From: Flavobacterium aeripolare
GTDB taxonomy: Bacteria > Bacteroidota > Bacteroidia > Flavobacteriales > Flavobacteriaceae
NCBI RefSeq assembly: GCF_013294025.1
Contig: NZ_JABSNL010000002.1
Span: 310,001 to 374,000 of the forward strand
DNA: 64,000 nucleotides
Direction: 5' to 3'
Part shown: positions 1-7,898 of the stretch, piece after piece
How positions within the stretch are numbered: position 1 is the first letter of the stretch
How the letters are laid out: each line of letters opens with the position of its first letter
Notes under the pieces: generated by a model
What the model was told of the DNA's origin: nothing
Seen by the model: the letters and a program-made list of their open reading frames with translations, nothing else
Databases searched by the model: none
Translations under genes and position numbers: made by a program

Positions 1-5
1 TATAT

Positions 6-41
6 AAAAATCTCATTTCGATCGAAATGAGATTTTTTTTG
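6..41. terminator. bidirectional hairpin terminator
   Basis: A near-perfect palindrome centred on TCGATCGA, with A-runs on the left and a T-run on the right. The gene it serves on the plus side lies outside the window. Confidence 0.75.
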
Positions 42-227
42 TTCTATCAATTATTGGTACTTCCCAATGTTTAGTTATACTTTTTGTATGCTAGAAAATG
101 CTATTTCAAATACAATAATTTAAAGTAATCTTTGGTTGTCGATATAGAGTACGGTAGATACGCTATGTTTATTCACTACTTATAGATCCTTTTATTACAG
201 TGGTGCTTTTCAATATAGCCATTAAAA

Positions 228-256
228 AAGCCGCTAAATCATTGATTTAGCGGCTT
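228..256 (-). terminator. terminator of the transketolase genes
   Basis: Inverted repeat AAAGCCGCTAAATC / GATTTAGCGGCTTT with a three-base loop. On the minus strand it is followed by a T-run, just downstream of the transketolase C-terminal gene. Confidence 0.8.
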
Positions 257-279
257 TGTGTTTAGATATTGAAGTTTTG

Positions 280-1233
280 TTATTTTCTTGCAACTACTTT
301 TTCAGCAGCAGCAACAATTGCTTCATTGTTCAATTTGTATTTGTCCATTAATTGAGCAGGAGTTCCTGATTCTCCAAAGCTATCATTAACCGCTACAAAC
401 TCTTGTGGAGCAGGAGTGTTTAATGCTAATACTCTAGCAACGCTTTCTCCTAGACCACCAAGTATATTGTGTTCTTCGGCAGTAACTACACATTTAGTCT
501 TAGCTAGTGATTTTAGAATTGCTTCTTCATCAAGAGGTTTAATTGTGTGAATATTGATAACCTCAGCAGAGATTCCCTTAGCTTCTAATGCTTCTGCAGC
601 AATAAGTGCTTCCCATACTAAGTGTCCTGTAGCGATGATAGTAACATCTTTACCTTCACTCAATAGGATTGCTTTTCCTATTACAAACGGCTCATCAGCT
701 GGCATGAAGTTAGGCACAACTGGACGTCCAAAACGCAAGTAAGCAGGACCATGGTGATCAGCAAGTGCTAATGTAGCTGCTTTAGTTTGATTGTAGTCAC
801 AAGTGTTGATTACAGTCATTCCAGGCAACATTTTCATTAACCCAATGTCTTCTAAGATTTGGTGTGTAGCACCATCTTCTCCTAATGTTAACCCTGCGTG
901 TGATGCACAAATTTTAACGTTTTTGTCAGAGTAAGCAACTGATTGACGTATTTGGTCGTATACTCTTCCTGTAGAAAAGTTAGCAAATGTTCCTGTAAAA
1001 GGAATTTTACCACCAATAGTTAATCCTGCAGCGATTCCAATCATGTTTGCCTCAGCAATACCAATTTGGAAAAAACGCTCTGGGTGATTTTTTTTAAAAT
1101 CATCAAACTTTAATGAACCAATTAAATCAGCACATAAGGCAACAACTTTTTCGTTTTTTTGACCTAATTCAGTCATTCCCGCTCCAAAACCTGAACGAGT
1201 ATCTTTACTTCCTGTATTTGTATATTTTTTCAT
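280..1233 (-). CDS. transketolase, C-terminal subunit
   Basis: This 317-residue protein is the pyrimidine-binding plus C-terminal half of transketolase, which moves two-carbon ketol units between sugar phosphates in the non-oxidative pentose phosphate pathway. Visible landmarks are [18 protein letters not shown] in the Pyr domain (about residues 57-75), the segment [12 protein letters not shown], and the C-terminal domain with [18 protein letters not shown] followed by [13 protein letters not shown]. It lacks the thiamine-pyrophosphate-binding domain, which is supplied by the gene immediately upstream. The two genes lie in the order N-half then C-half, 85 bp apart on the same strand, so they are probably co-transcribed and form a heterotetramer. 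Split transketolase is a normal arrangement in many bacteria, so this is not a broken gene. The ATG start is at 1233. Confidence 0.93.
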   Translation of the reverse strand: MKKYTNTGSKDTRSGFGAGMTELGQKNEKVVALCADLIGSLKFDDFKKNHPERFFQIGIAEANMIGIAAGLTIGGKIPFTGTFANFSTGRVYDQIRQSVAYSDKNVKICASHAGLTLGEDGATHQILEDIGLMKMLPGMTVINTCDYNQTKAATLALADHHGPAYLRFGRPVVPNFMPADEPFVIGKAILLSEGKDVTIIATGHLVWEALIAAEALEAKGISAEVINIHTIKPLDEEAILKSLAKTKCVVTAEEHNILGGLGESVARVLALNTPAPQEFVAVNDSFGESGTPAQLMDKYKLNNEAIVAAAEKVVARK

Positions 1234-1318
1234 TTTTTTAAATTCAAAGATTTAAAAATTTAATAATTGAAAGATTTTGAGTGGTAATTCAAAATTTGCA
1301 ATTCAAAATTTAAAATTA

Positions 1319-2167
1319 TTAATAGTCGCCTAAAGTTGATTGATTTTGACCCAATGCATTTTCTAATTGTGCATCATTTGGTGCTTTACCATGCCAAGCA
1401 TGTGTGTGCATCATGAAGTCAACTCCGTTACCCATTTCAGTATGTAATAATACACAAACTGGTTTTCCTTTTCCTGTTCTAGATTTAGCGTCATTCATAC
1501 CTGCTAAAATAGCCTCTAGGTTATTTCCTTCTTTGATATCAATAACATCCCAGTCAAAAGCTTCAAACTTAGCACGGATACTTCCCATTGCTAATACTTC
1601 ATCAGTAGTACCATCAATTTGTTTTCCGTTAAGATCGACAGTTGCAATTAAGTTGTCTACTTTTTTAGCAGAGGCATACATAATTGCTTCCCAGTTTTGA
1701 CCTTCTTGCAATTCACCATCACCGTGAAGTGTGTAAATTAAATGGTTGTCATTATTTAATTTTTTTGCTTGAGCAGCACCAATAGCTACAGATAATCCTT
1801 GACCTAGTGAACCAGATGCGATTCTAACTCCAGGTAAATTATCGTGAGTTGTTGGGTGGCCTTGTAATCTCGTGTTGATTAAACGAAAAGTAGCTAATTC
1901 TGAAACTGGAAAATACCCACTTCTTGCAAGGACGCTATAGAATACAGGAGAAATATGTCCGTTTGATAGGAAGAATAAATCTTCTCCTATTCCGTCCATA
2001 TCAAATCCTTCTTTGCGTTCCATTAGGTTTTGGTATAAAGCGACTAGAAATTCAGTACAGCCTAATGATCCTCCAGGATGTCCTGAATTTACAGCGTGTA
2101 CCATTCGAAGAATGTCTCTTCTTACTTGGATAGTTAAATCGTTTAATTGTTGTGTGTTAGGCTTCAT
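1319..2167 (-). CDS. transketolase, N-terminal subunit
   Basis: This 282-residue protein is the thiamine-diphosphate-binding half of transketolase. It shows HAVNSGHPGGSLG near residue 25, the substrate loop LQGHPTTHDNLPGV, GSLGQGLSVAIGAA, and the cofactor motif GDGELQEGQNWEA with the metal-binding region VDLNGKQIDG. It ends with the HAWHGKAPN segment found at the end of N-terminal subunits. It depends on the downstream C-terminal subunit for a complete active site. It is first in the two-gene unit, and the ATG at 2167 gives the expected length. Confidence 0.93.
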   Translation of the reverse strand: MKPNTQQLNDLTIQVRRDILRMVHAVNSGHPGGSLGCTEFLVALYQNLMERKEGFDMDGIGEDLFFLSNGHISPVFYSVLARSGYFPVSELATFRLINTRLQGHPTTHDNLPGVRIASGSLGQGLSVAIGAAQAKKLNNDNHLIYTLHGDGELQEGQNWEAIMYASAKKVDNLIATVDLNGKQIDGTTDEVLAMGSIRAKFEAFDWDVIDIKEGNNLEAILAGMNDAKSRTGKGKPVCVLLHTEMGNGVDFMMHTHAWHGKAPNDAQLENALGQNQSTLGDY

Positions 2168-2376
2168 TTTGTGTGTAAAAGTTAAACTGTTACAAATGTA
2201 ATTTTTATTTTGCCGTAAGACAAATGATTTTTGATTTTGTTATAAGCTCAAGTTCGTGCTTTATAGTATGCTTCTAGAACAGGTCACGCCACGATTTTAG
2301 GGGTGTTTTTAGCTAAAAGAGTTTGTTTTTCACAATAAGATTTTTTTAATTTCTGGTGAAGTATTACCTTGCCATC

Positions 2377-2958
2377 ATGTATGAACAACTCGCTTTAAGT
2401 ATAGGAGAAAAAATCAAAATGACTCCAGAAGAATTCGAAATCTGTAAGGCATTTTTTATTCCTAAGAAATTAAGAAAAAAACAAACCTTACTTCTTGAAG
2501 GGGATATTTGTACGTACAATGCTTTTATCGAAAAAGGGATTTTAAGATCCTATACAACCGATGAAAAAGGCAATGAGCATGTAATTCAGTTTGCATTTGA
2601 AGGTTGGTGGATAGGCGATTTGGCTAGTTTTTTACAGGCCAAAAATTCTACGCAAACAATTGAAGCTATTGAAGATTCTGAATTGCTTTTATTGACCTAC
2701 AATGCTCGAGAGGATCTAATGAAAAAGTTGCCAGTTTTTGAAAGCTACCAGCGTATTTTATTACAGAATGCGTATATCTCATTTCAGTCTCGCGTTAATG
2801 CCGCGCTCAACGCATCTGCCGAAGAGAAGTATTTGAAACTAACTAGCGCCTACCCTGAAGTTGTCGCACGTGTACCCCAGCACATGATTGCCTCTTATTT
2901 AGGTTTAACTCCTGAAACCCTAAGTAGAGTTAGAAAACAAATTAGCTTGAAAAGATAA
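2377..2958 (+). CDS. Crp/Fnr family transcriptional regulator
   Basis: A 193-residue regulator of the short Bacteroidota Crp/Fnr type. It has an N-terminal cyclic-nucleotide-binding-like beta-roll (about residues 20-110, with LLLEGDICTYNAFIEKG and GWWIGDLASFL) and a C-terminal helix-turn-helix ending HMIASYLGLTPETLSRVRK. No cluster of N-terminal cysteines is present, so it is not an iron-sulphur FNR; the ligand is unknown. A GTG start 21 bp upstream is possible, but the ATG at 2377 is preferred. An exact TTGAT-N4-ATCAA palindrome begins one base after its stop codon, in front of the two-gene redox operon, so it may control those genes. That link is inferred from position. Confidence 0.85.
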   Translation: MYEQLALSIGEKIKMTPEEFEICKAFFIPKKLRKKQTLLLEGDICTYNAFIEKGILRSYTTDEKGNEHVIQFAFEGWWIGDLASFLQAKNSTQTIEAIEDSELLLLTYNAREDLMKKLPVFESYQRILLQNAYISFQSRVNAALNASAEEKYLKLTSAYPEVVARVPQHMIASYLGLTPETLSRVRKQISLKR

Positions 2959-2972
2959 TTGATCTAGATCAA
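2959..2972. promoter_or_regulatory. FNR-type palindrome
   Basis: TTGATCTAGATCAA, an exact match to the FNR/DNR consensus TTGAT-N4-ATCAA. It sits between the Crp/Fnr gene and the gene starting at 3047. Its centre is about 55 bp upstream of the -7 element at 3019, roughly -66 from the likely start site. Confidence 0.6.
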
Positions 2973-3018
2973 TACCATTTCTTAACTTAGCTCAATGGAT
3001 AGCGATAGCATGTGCTTG

Positions 3019-3026
3019 TATCTTTG
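3019..3026 (+). promoter_or_regulatory. -7 promoter element, redox operon
   Basis: TATCTTTG matches the Bacteroidota TAnnTTTG consensus and lies 20 bp before the ATG at 3047. No TTTG is found at the expected -33 position, in keeping with a promoter that needs an activator. Confidence 0.5.
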
Positions 3027-3046
3027 CAGTATTAAAACTGATAAAA

Positions 3047-3562
3047 ATGCAAAACATAAAAACTATAGCCGTTATTGGAGCCTCAGATAAAAGAAATTTT
3101 CCGGTATTAAATGAGTTGTCTACTCGATACCAACTTTTATTATTCGATAAAAATGCAAGCGATGTCAATAAGATTCAACAATCTCTTTTGGCTGAGAATC
3201 GTTATGCTTCTATCGAAATAATGCCTTGCGCTACAGATGCAAGTTGGGAGGCCGATATGATTATTCTATCTGGTTTTTGCATAAATGACGAAAATATAGT
3301 TAGAACAATTAAGGAAGTTGCTACTGCAAAAATCATCGTAATCATGGAAAATGATGATGAGTTTACAAAATCAATAAACCACCAAGTGAGTTTTGACTTG
3401 TTGTTTCCACACTCTAGAATTATCGAAGTTATCAATATAAGTACAGACGATCAAGTTGAAAAAGAATTCTTGCTTGAAGGTCACGACTCTTATGCTTTAG
3501 ATACTGTTTCAAGTATTTTTGAAGGCATAGGTTTCAACACATACGTTTCTCAAATCAATTAA
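3047..3562 (+). CDS. conserved unknown protein with Rossmann-like N-terminus
   Basis: I do not recognise this 171-residue protein as a named family. The N-terminus IKTIAVIGASDKRNF has the hydrophobic strand and small-residue turn of a dinucleotide-binding fold, and the alternating hydrophobic strands through residue 110 (MIILSGFC, AKIIVIMEN) fit an NAD(P)-binding Rossmann domain. The C-terminal part (FLLEGHDSYALDTVSSIFEGIGF) is helical. There is no signal peptide or membrane segment, so it is cytoplasmic. It is 18 bp upstream of the Old Yellow Enzyme gene and shares the FNR-type site, so a redox role is plausible. The function is not known. Confidence 0.6.
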   Translation: MQNIKTIAVIGASDKRNFPVLNELSTRYQLLLFDKNASDVNKIQQSLLAENRYASIEIMPCATDASWEADMIILSGFCINDENIVRTIKEVATAKIIVIMENDDEFTKSINHQVSFDLLFPHSRIIEVINISTDDQVEKEFLLEGHDSYALDTVSSIFEGIGFNTYVSQIN

Positions 3563-3580
3563 AAAAATAAACAAAAAATT

Positions 3581-4675
3581 ATGAGTGATCTTATTTTATT
3601 AAAGCCATATACATTTCAAACAGAAAAATATAACAATCGTATCGCGATGGCACCTATGACTAGAAGCCGCGCAGGTAATGAAGGGAATTTAGCGACAGAA
3701 CAAATGGCTATTTATTATGCTGATCGTGCAGATGCTGGTTTATTAATTAGTGAAGGTACCGTAGTTAGTAAAAAAGCGGTAGGTTTTATAAATGTACCTG
3801 GAATTTACAGTCAAGAACAAACAGAGTCATGGAAACAAGTAACAAAAGCTGTTCATGATAAAGGAGGAAAAATCTTTGTTCAATTGTGGCATACTGGAAG
3901 ATTGTCTCACCCAGACTTGCATAATGGTGAATTACCGCATGCACCATCAGCAATCGATCCTCATGCTCAAGCTTATGTAGAAAGTGGTTTTATTGATACA
4001 GTAACTCCTAAGGAAATGACTATAGGCGAAATCAAAGCAACAGTATTAGATTTTAAAAATAGTGCAAAAAACGCTGTTGATGCTGGTTTTGATGGAATCG
4101 AAATTCACGCTGCAAACGGGTATTTATTCCAACAGTTTTTTACAGGAACTTCTAATGTTCGTACTGATGAGTATGGAGGAAGCATTGAAAATAAAGCTAG
4201 AATATTATTTGAAACTTTAGATGCTTTAAAAGATGTTATTAGCTACTCTAGAGTGGGTGTTCGTTTAAATCCTTCTTTGCATAATGCACAAGGGACTACG
4301 CTTGATAAAGACACAATAGCTACACATGAGTACATTGTAAAAAGATTAAATGACTACGGATTGGCTTACCTACACCTTACAGAACCTTTTACTGATGTAA
4401 GCGAAGTGCCGTATGCTGTAACTGAGGTGGCTAAGCACTTTAGACCTATGTACAATGGATTGCTAATGATTAACAAAGGGTTTACAAGAGAAACAGGTAA
4501 TAAAGTAATTGAAGATGGAGATGCAGATATGGTTGCTTATGGTGTACCATTTATCTCAAATCCTGATTTAGTAAAACGTTTTGAATTAAACGCGCCGCTT
4601 AATGAAGCAGATAGAAGTACTTTCTACACCTTTACAGACAAAGGGTACAATGACTATCCTAAATTAGGGGAATAA
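3581..4675 (+). CDS. Old Yellow Enzyme family alkene reductase
   Basis: A 364-residue FMN-dependent ene-reductase of the NADH:flavin oxidoreductase family, which reduces activated double bonds (enones, maleimides, nitro compounds) with NAD(P)H. Typical features are NRIAMAPMTRSRAG at the N-terminus, QLWHTGRLSHP (FMN-site region), FDGIEIHAANGYLFQQF with the substrate-binding His and Asn, and DEYGGSIENKARILFE. The C-terminal FMN phosphate loop is around DMVAYGVPFISNPDLVKR. It is the second gene of the operon behind the FNR-like site, which suggests induction by redox or electrophile stress. The physiological substrate cannot be read from sequence. Confidence 0.9.
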   Translation: MSDLILLKPYTFQTEKYNNRIAMAPMTRSRAGNEGNLATEQMAIYYADRADAGLLISEGTVVSKKAVGFINVPGIYSQEQTESWKQVTKAVHDKGGKIFVQLWHTGRLSHPDLHNGELPHAPSAIDPHAQAYVESGFIDTVTPKEMTIGEIKATVLDFKNSAKNAVDAGFDGIEIHAANGYLFQQFFTGTSNVRTDEYGGSIENKARILFETLDALKDVISYSRVGVRLNPSLHNAQGTTLDKDTIATHEYIVKRLNDYGLAYLHLTEPFTDVSEVPYAVTEVAKHFRPMYNGLLMINKGFTRETGNKVIEDGDADMVAYGVPFISNPDLVKRFELNAPLNEADRSTFYTFTDKGYNDYPKLGE

Positions 4676-4771
4676 TTAGAAATTTAATTTGTGAATGAGA
4701 TTTTATTTGTAAACTAATGTTTGTGATGCAATGCAACAGGAAGTTACAAAGTTATAAATCTCATTAAAATA

Positions 4772-4803
4772 TAAAAGTCCCAACGATTTGTTGGGACTTT
4801 TTG
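4772..4803. terminator. bidirectional terminator between convergent genes
   Basis: AAAGTCCCAAC / GTTGGGACTTT stem with a five-base loop and T-run. It lies between the ene-reductase gene and the oppositely oriented rhodanese gene. Confidence 0.8.
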
Positions 4804-4822
4804 CTTTAAAGCTAGTACTTAA

Positions 4823-5134
4823 TTAGATTTTACGTTCAAGACTGCTCCAGTTACCGCCATTGTAGACTTTCTCATAACCTGAATTTTTTAACAGGTTTTT
4901 TGCAGATGCACTTCGCATTCCTGATGCACAGCAGGTGATAATTATGCGGTCTTTTTTTATCTTAGAAACTTGATTTACTATTTCGTTCAAAGGCATATTC
5001 ACGGCTCCTTTAATATGTCCCTGCTTGAATTCTGCTGGCGATCTCACATCGATAATTACTGCTGATTGCTGCATCAATTCTTTGTAGTTTGTAGCAGCTC
5101 CAAATCCCAATATTTTTTTTAATAACGCGATCAT
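4823..5134 (-). CDS. single-domain rhodanese-like protein
   Basis: A 103-residue rhodanese domain. Landmarks are VIIDVRSPAEFKQGHIKGAVNMPL (residues about 26-49) and the active-site loop CCASGMRS, with the catalytic Cys at about residue 69 and the loop Arg at 74. Such proteins carry persulphide sulphur or transfer it to thiol acceptors. The N-terminal IALLKKILGFG is short and hydrophobic but too short for a clear membrane anchor. It is the second of two rhodanese genes 11 bp apart and clearly in one operon. The sequence does not distinguish sulphur trafficking from redox signalling. Confidence 0.88.
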   Translation of the reverse strand: MIALLKKILGFGAATNYKELMQQSAVIIDVRSPAEFKQGHIKGAVNMPLNEIVNQVSKIKKDRIIITCCASGMRSASAKNLLKNSGYEKVYNGGNWSSLERKI

Positions 5135-5145
5135 ATAATGGGTTT

Positions 5146-5424
5146 TTATTTTGATTTAAAATAGTTTACATCAAGCCATGAGCCACCATTGTAGCATTCA
5201 ATCCCTTGTTGAGAAAGGAATTGCTGTGCCTGACCTGATCTGTTTCCTGATGCACAGCAAAGAATTAGGGGTGTTTTTAGGTTTTTTATTTCGTCTATTC
5301 GTGCAGGTATTTCGTCTAACGCGATATTTATAGCGTCAACAACGTGACCGCCCATGAATTCACCATAAGAACGAACATCGATAATTGTTACTTGTTTTTG
5401 TTTTATAATTTCTTCTACAGTCAT
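5146..5424 (-). CDS. single-domain rhodanese-like protein
   Basis: A 92-residue rhodanese domain, the first gene of the pair. It shows TIIDVRSYGEFMGGHVVDAINIAL and the loop CCASGNRS with the catalytic Cys at about residue 57. It is cytoplasmic with no leader. The two paralogues differ outside the core, so this is an old duplication. A TACCTTTG -7 element at 5476-5469 and a GTAAC-N4-GTTAC palindrome about 42 bp upstream of the expected start site suggest activation by a Crp/Fnr-type protein, possibly the one encoded at 2377. Confidence 0.88.
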   Translation of the reverse strand: MTVEEIIKQKQVTIIDVRSYGEFMGGHVVDAINIALDEIPARIDEIKNLKTPLILCCASGNRSGQAQQFLSQQGIECYNGGSWLDVNYFKSK

Positions 5425-5468
5425 CTTTTCTTTATTTTTAAACGGGTTAATTTATTTGAACCATAGGT

Positions 5469-5512
5469 CAAAGGTAATTATTGTTTAAAGGACCTACAGT
5501 AACATATGTTAC
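5469..5512 (-). promoter_or_regulatory. activator-type promoter of the rhodanese pair
   Basis: On the minus strand, TACCTTTG (5476 to 5469) is a good -7 element. The -33 position holds no TTTG; instead the perfect palindrome GTAACATATGTTAC (5499-5512) covers it, centred near -42. That is the geometry of class II Crp/Fnr activation. Confidence 0.5.
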
Positions 5513-5556
5513 ACAAGAAGCAATTACTTTTTTTTTACTAATTACTAGCATAATAA

Positions 5557-5967
5557 TTAGGACTTCATCTCCTCAAGCATGCGCATAATTTTATCTAATT
5601 TCTCAACTTCTATGCTATTTAATTTAGCAGCAAGTGCCTCGATTTCTAACTTTGCGTCAATATTAGTCTGGTAATCTGCTTGTGCTTGTACGCGATCACG
5701 TTCATTTTGTCTGTTTTGAGACATCATGATAATGGGCGCAGCATAAGCGGCTTGTGTAGAAAATAGTAAATTAAGTAGAATAAAAGGATACACATCCCAG
5801 TGCTGTACAAAGGCCACCAAATTTAATCCCATCCACAGTGCTACAAGGATTGTTTGAATGATGATAAATTTCCAAGACCCCATTCCTTTAGCTACTGAAT
5901 CTGCGATACGGCTACCGTAATCTAAGTCCTCTCGGTGTTTTTGGTGCCAGTTTTTAGTCTTTAACAT
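5557..5967 (-). CDS. DUF1003 family membrane protein
   Basis: A 136-residue protein of the DUF1003 family. It has an N-terminal soluble part (RIADSVAKGMGSW), two closely spaced membrane segments (IIIQTILVALWMGLNLVAF and the WDVYPFILLNLLFSTQAAY region), the family sequence APIIMMSQNRQNERDR, and a C-terminal coiled coil (about residues 85-136). An in-frame ATG at 6096 would add 43 poorly conserved residues and overlap the neighbouring gene, so the ATG at 5967 was chosen. The function of DUF1003 proteins is not established. Confidence 0.82.
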   Translation of the reverse strand: MLKTKNWHQKHREDLDYGSRIADSVAKGMGSWKFIIIQTILVALWMGLNLVAFVQHWDVYPFILLNLLFSTQAAYAAPIIMMSQNRQNERDRVQAQADYQTNIDAKLEIEALAAKLNSIEVEKLDKIMRMLEEMKS

Positions 5968-6029
5968 AGTTATGCTTGTGTTTGATTTATTTTCGAATAA
6001 TAAAATAACGCACAAAAAAAAGCAAAGGT

Positions 6030-6776
6030 CTATATAGAAACCTGATTCTTTTTTTGTCTCGAAATCAAAACAAAAGTAATCATTAACAGCACACAAATGA
6101 TACTAGCGGTACTAGTTCCTATTGCTAATCCTCCTTTGCTAGTTGACTTTGTTAGAAAATCTCCAAAGGTGGCACCAAAAGGACGTGTAAATACAAAGGC
6201 AATCCAGAAAAGAAGAGTTGCATTGATTCTAGTTGTATAGTGTAGCAGCATAATAAATAGAATAACTGAAGCTGTTATTATTGCTGCTGTAAGATAACTT
6301 AATCCCAGAATATCACTTAAAAAATCTCCAAAAGCCGTTCCTAGACTATTCGAAAATAAAATGGCAATCCAGTAAAAGAGTTCTTTTTTTTGACCATACA
6401 AAGGATACACAGTAATGGCTTTAAAAGTTGCCTGCCAGATTCCTAGAGTTGCGAGCAGCGCTATTAGTAACAAACCGCTTCCTAGGCTGTATCCTAAATG
6501 CAAACTTCGATCTAGGAAATCAGATATTTCTGTGCCTAAAGTAGTTGTAGCAATAATTACGATCCAGTAAATTGCTGCGCTATATCTTTGTTGCAGTACT
6601 TGTACAGACAAAGCACATATAAAAAACAAAGTAGTAATCGCTAGTCCTACAGCATATCCCAAATTAAGTGTTTGCGCCAGATAGTCTCCCAAAGTTTCTC
6701 CTAGCGTAGTAGCTACGATTTTCATTACCCAAAATAAAAAAGTTATTTCGGCTACTTTATTGCCATTTTCTATCAT
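6030..6776 (-). CDS. COG4705-like polytopic membrane protein with four internal repeats
   Basis: A 248-residue inner-membrane protein resembling the uncharacterised COG4705 membrane-anchored family. Four repeats each contain a polar signature inside a helix pair: TTLGETLGDYLAQ (about 23-35), TTLGTEISDFLDR, NSLGTAFGDFLSD and RPFGATFGDFLTK. Each is followed by a Gly/Leu-rich linker and a long hydrophobic helix, giving about eight helices. The repeated Gly/Asp pair within membrane helices would suit ion or small-solute binding. A promoter TACATTTG is visible at 6821-6814, 38 bp upstream. Its transport role is not proven. Confidence 0.7.
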   Translation of the reverse strand: MIENGNKVAEITFLFWVMKIVATTLGETLGDYLAQTLNLGYAVGLAITTLFFICALSVQVLQQRYSAAIYWIVIIATTTLGTEISDFLDRSLHLGYSLGSGLLLIALLATLGIWQATFKAITVYPLYGQKKELFYWIAILFSNSLGTAFGDFLSDILGLSYLTAAIITASVILFIMLLHYTTRINATLLFWIAFVFTRPFGATFGDFLTKSTSKGGLAIGTSTASIICVLLMITFVLISRQKKNQVSI

Positions 6777-6916
6777 AACGCAGTTGCTATTAGTGCTACA
6801 TAAAATATAGTATCAAATGTAGCGGGAAAACAGCATACGATAAATTAAGGTTTGATTAAGATGTGAATTTACCATTCGTCTACACTAAACAAGACGTTCG
6901 ACGTTACTTACTTTGG

Positions 6917-6963
6917 TTTAGTCTAAATGATTATTTGTTAGATGTTTAGTTGTAGTATCTTTG
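6917..6963 (+). promoter_or_regulatory. promoter with iron-box-like upstream site
   Basis: TTTG (6934-6937), an 18-bp spacer, then TATCTTTG (6956-6963): a full Bacteroidota promoter reading into non-coding DNA. TTTAGTCTAAAT at 6917-6928, read on the other strand as ATTTAGACTAAA, matches the core of the iron-box-like site at 38837. Confidence 0.55.
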
Positions 6964-6968
6964 AAGTA

Positions 6969-7206
6969 TCAAAAGCTCAAATATTTATTTTAATTGGTTA
7001 TTTTTATAAATGTATACAAGCTTTGAAGTTATAATTTGGTGCGCTACGGTAACGTTGAGTTTGTCGACCAGCTAATTATTTAGTAGCAATCTTATTGAAT
7101 TGTTTTAGTTAGTTTTAGTATGTTAATTGAAAAGGGAGGATTAACTGTTCTTACAGTTAATCTTTAAAAAGCAGTCTTAGTTTCATATCTAAGACTGTTT
7201 TTTTTT
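6969..7206 (+). ncRNA. candidate small RNA
   Basis: About 235 nt bounded by the promoter at 6934-6963 and two tandem hairpins. The first is GATTAACTGT / ACAGTTAATC around 7143-7162; the second, at 7172-7197, ends in nine T residues. No convincing coding frame exists on this strand; the longest ATG frame, at about 7012, is 21 codons without a clear ribosome-binding site. The interval between 6777 and 7204 holds nothing else except the promoter of the minus-strand membrane protein. I know of no named RNA family that matches. Confidence 0.45.
7172..7206. terminator. strong terminator
   Basis: CAGTCTTAG / CTAAGACTG stem with nine T residues on the plus side and an A-run on the left. It would end the candidate RNA from the left and the hydrolase gene from the right. 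Confidence 0.8.
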
Positions 7207-7753
7207 ATGTCGTTATAGTAGCTATTAATTCTTGAAACAGCAACTGACCTTCCTCCCAGTATGCTAAGTTAGAAGCGGTGTTGAGATGGCCTTTTAACCC
7301 TACATTCACAAATTTACTTCCCCATACATCTGCTAGTAGTTTTGCTTTTTCCGTAGCAATATAGGGATCATCATCTGTAGTTATTACCATGCTAGGATAG
7401 GGTAGAGGAGTTTGTGGTATGGGAGCAAAATTCCATGTTTCAGGAGGTGTATGTGTAATCGAATCTACATCGGCGGGTGCCACAAGTAGTGCTGCAATTA
7501 CCTTGTTATCATAGCTAGTTTTAGTCCAGTGATTGACGAGTATACTGCCTAAACTGTGAGCAACTAATACAATTGGTCCTTCAATAGAAGCGATTTTTTT
7601 GTTTAAGGCATCCAGCCAATCTTTTAGTTTAGGTTCGTCCCAATTTTCTTGAATTAGCTTTTGCGAATTTGGAAATAACTTAAGCCAGTATGTTTGCCAA
7701 TGTTGCACTCCAGAATTTCCAAGTCCAGGAACGATTAATAGGGTGTATTCCAT
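7205..7753 (-). CDS. RBBP9/YdeN family serine hydrolase
   Basis: A 182-residue alpha/beta hydrolase of the RBBP9/YdeN type. It has the N-terminal LLIVPGLGNSGVQHWQ, the nucleophile elbow VAHSLGS (Ser about residue 67), an acid in TTDDDPYI and the catalytic His in LKGHLNTAS. This is a complete triad in a minimal fold without a cap domain. There is no signal peptide, so it is cytoplasmic. Family members are usually annotated as alpha/beta hydrolases with unknown natural substrates. It stands alone, transcribed towards the strong terminator at its 3' end. Confidence 0.88.
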   Translation of the reverse strand: MEYTLLIVPGLGNSGVQHWQTYWLKLFPNSQKLIQENWDEPKLKDWLDALNKKIASIEGPIVLVAHSLGSILVNHWTKTSYDNKVIAALLVAPADVDSITHTPPETWNFAPIPQTPLPYPSMVITTDDDPYIATEKAKLLADVWGSKFVNVGLKGHLNTASNLAYWEEGQLLFQELIATITT

Positions 7754-7898
7754 TATGAGTATTAAGATTAGTTTGTATTTCTATGGTAAAAATAATGAAT
7801 AACTCTCAATCTGCAACAGATGTTAATTGTTCTATAATTTAAAAGGAGCCATTCGCTGTTTTTTTATCATTATCGATACATTTGTTAAAAAAAAAATC

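Noticed and set aside
2356..2376. GTG start for the Crp/Fnr regulator
   Set aside because: It adds seven residues before an ATG at the usual family start.
5968..6096. 43-residue N-terminal extension of the DUF1003 protein
   Set aside because: It overlaps the upstream gene by 67 bp and the residues do not resemble the family.
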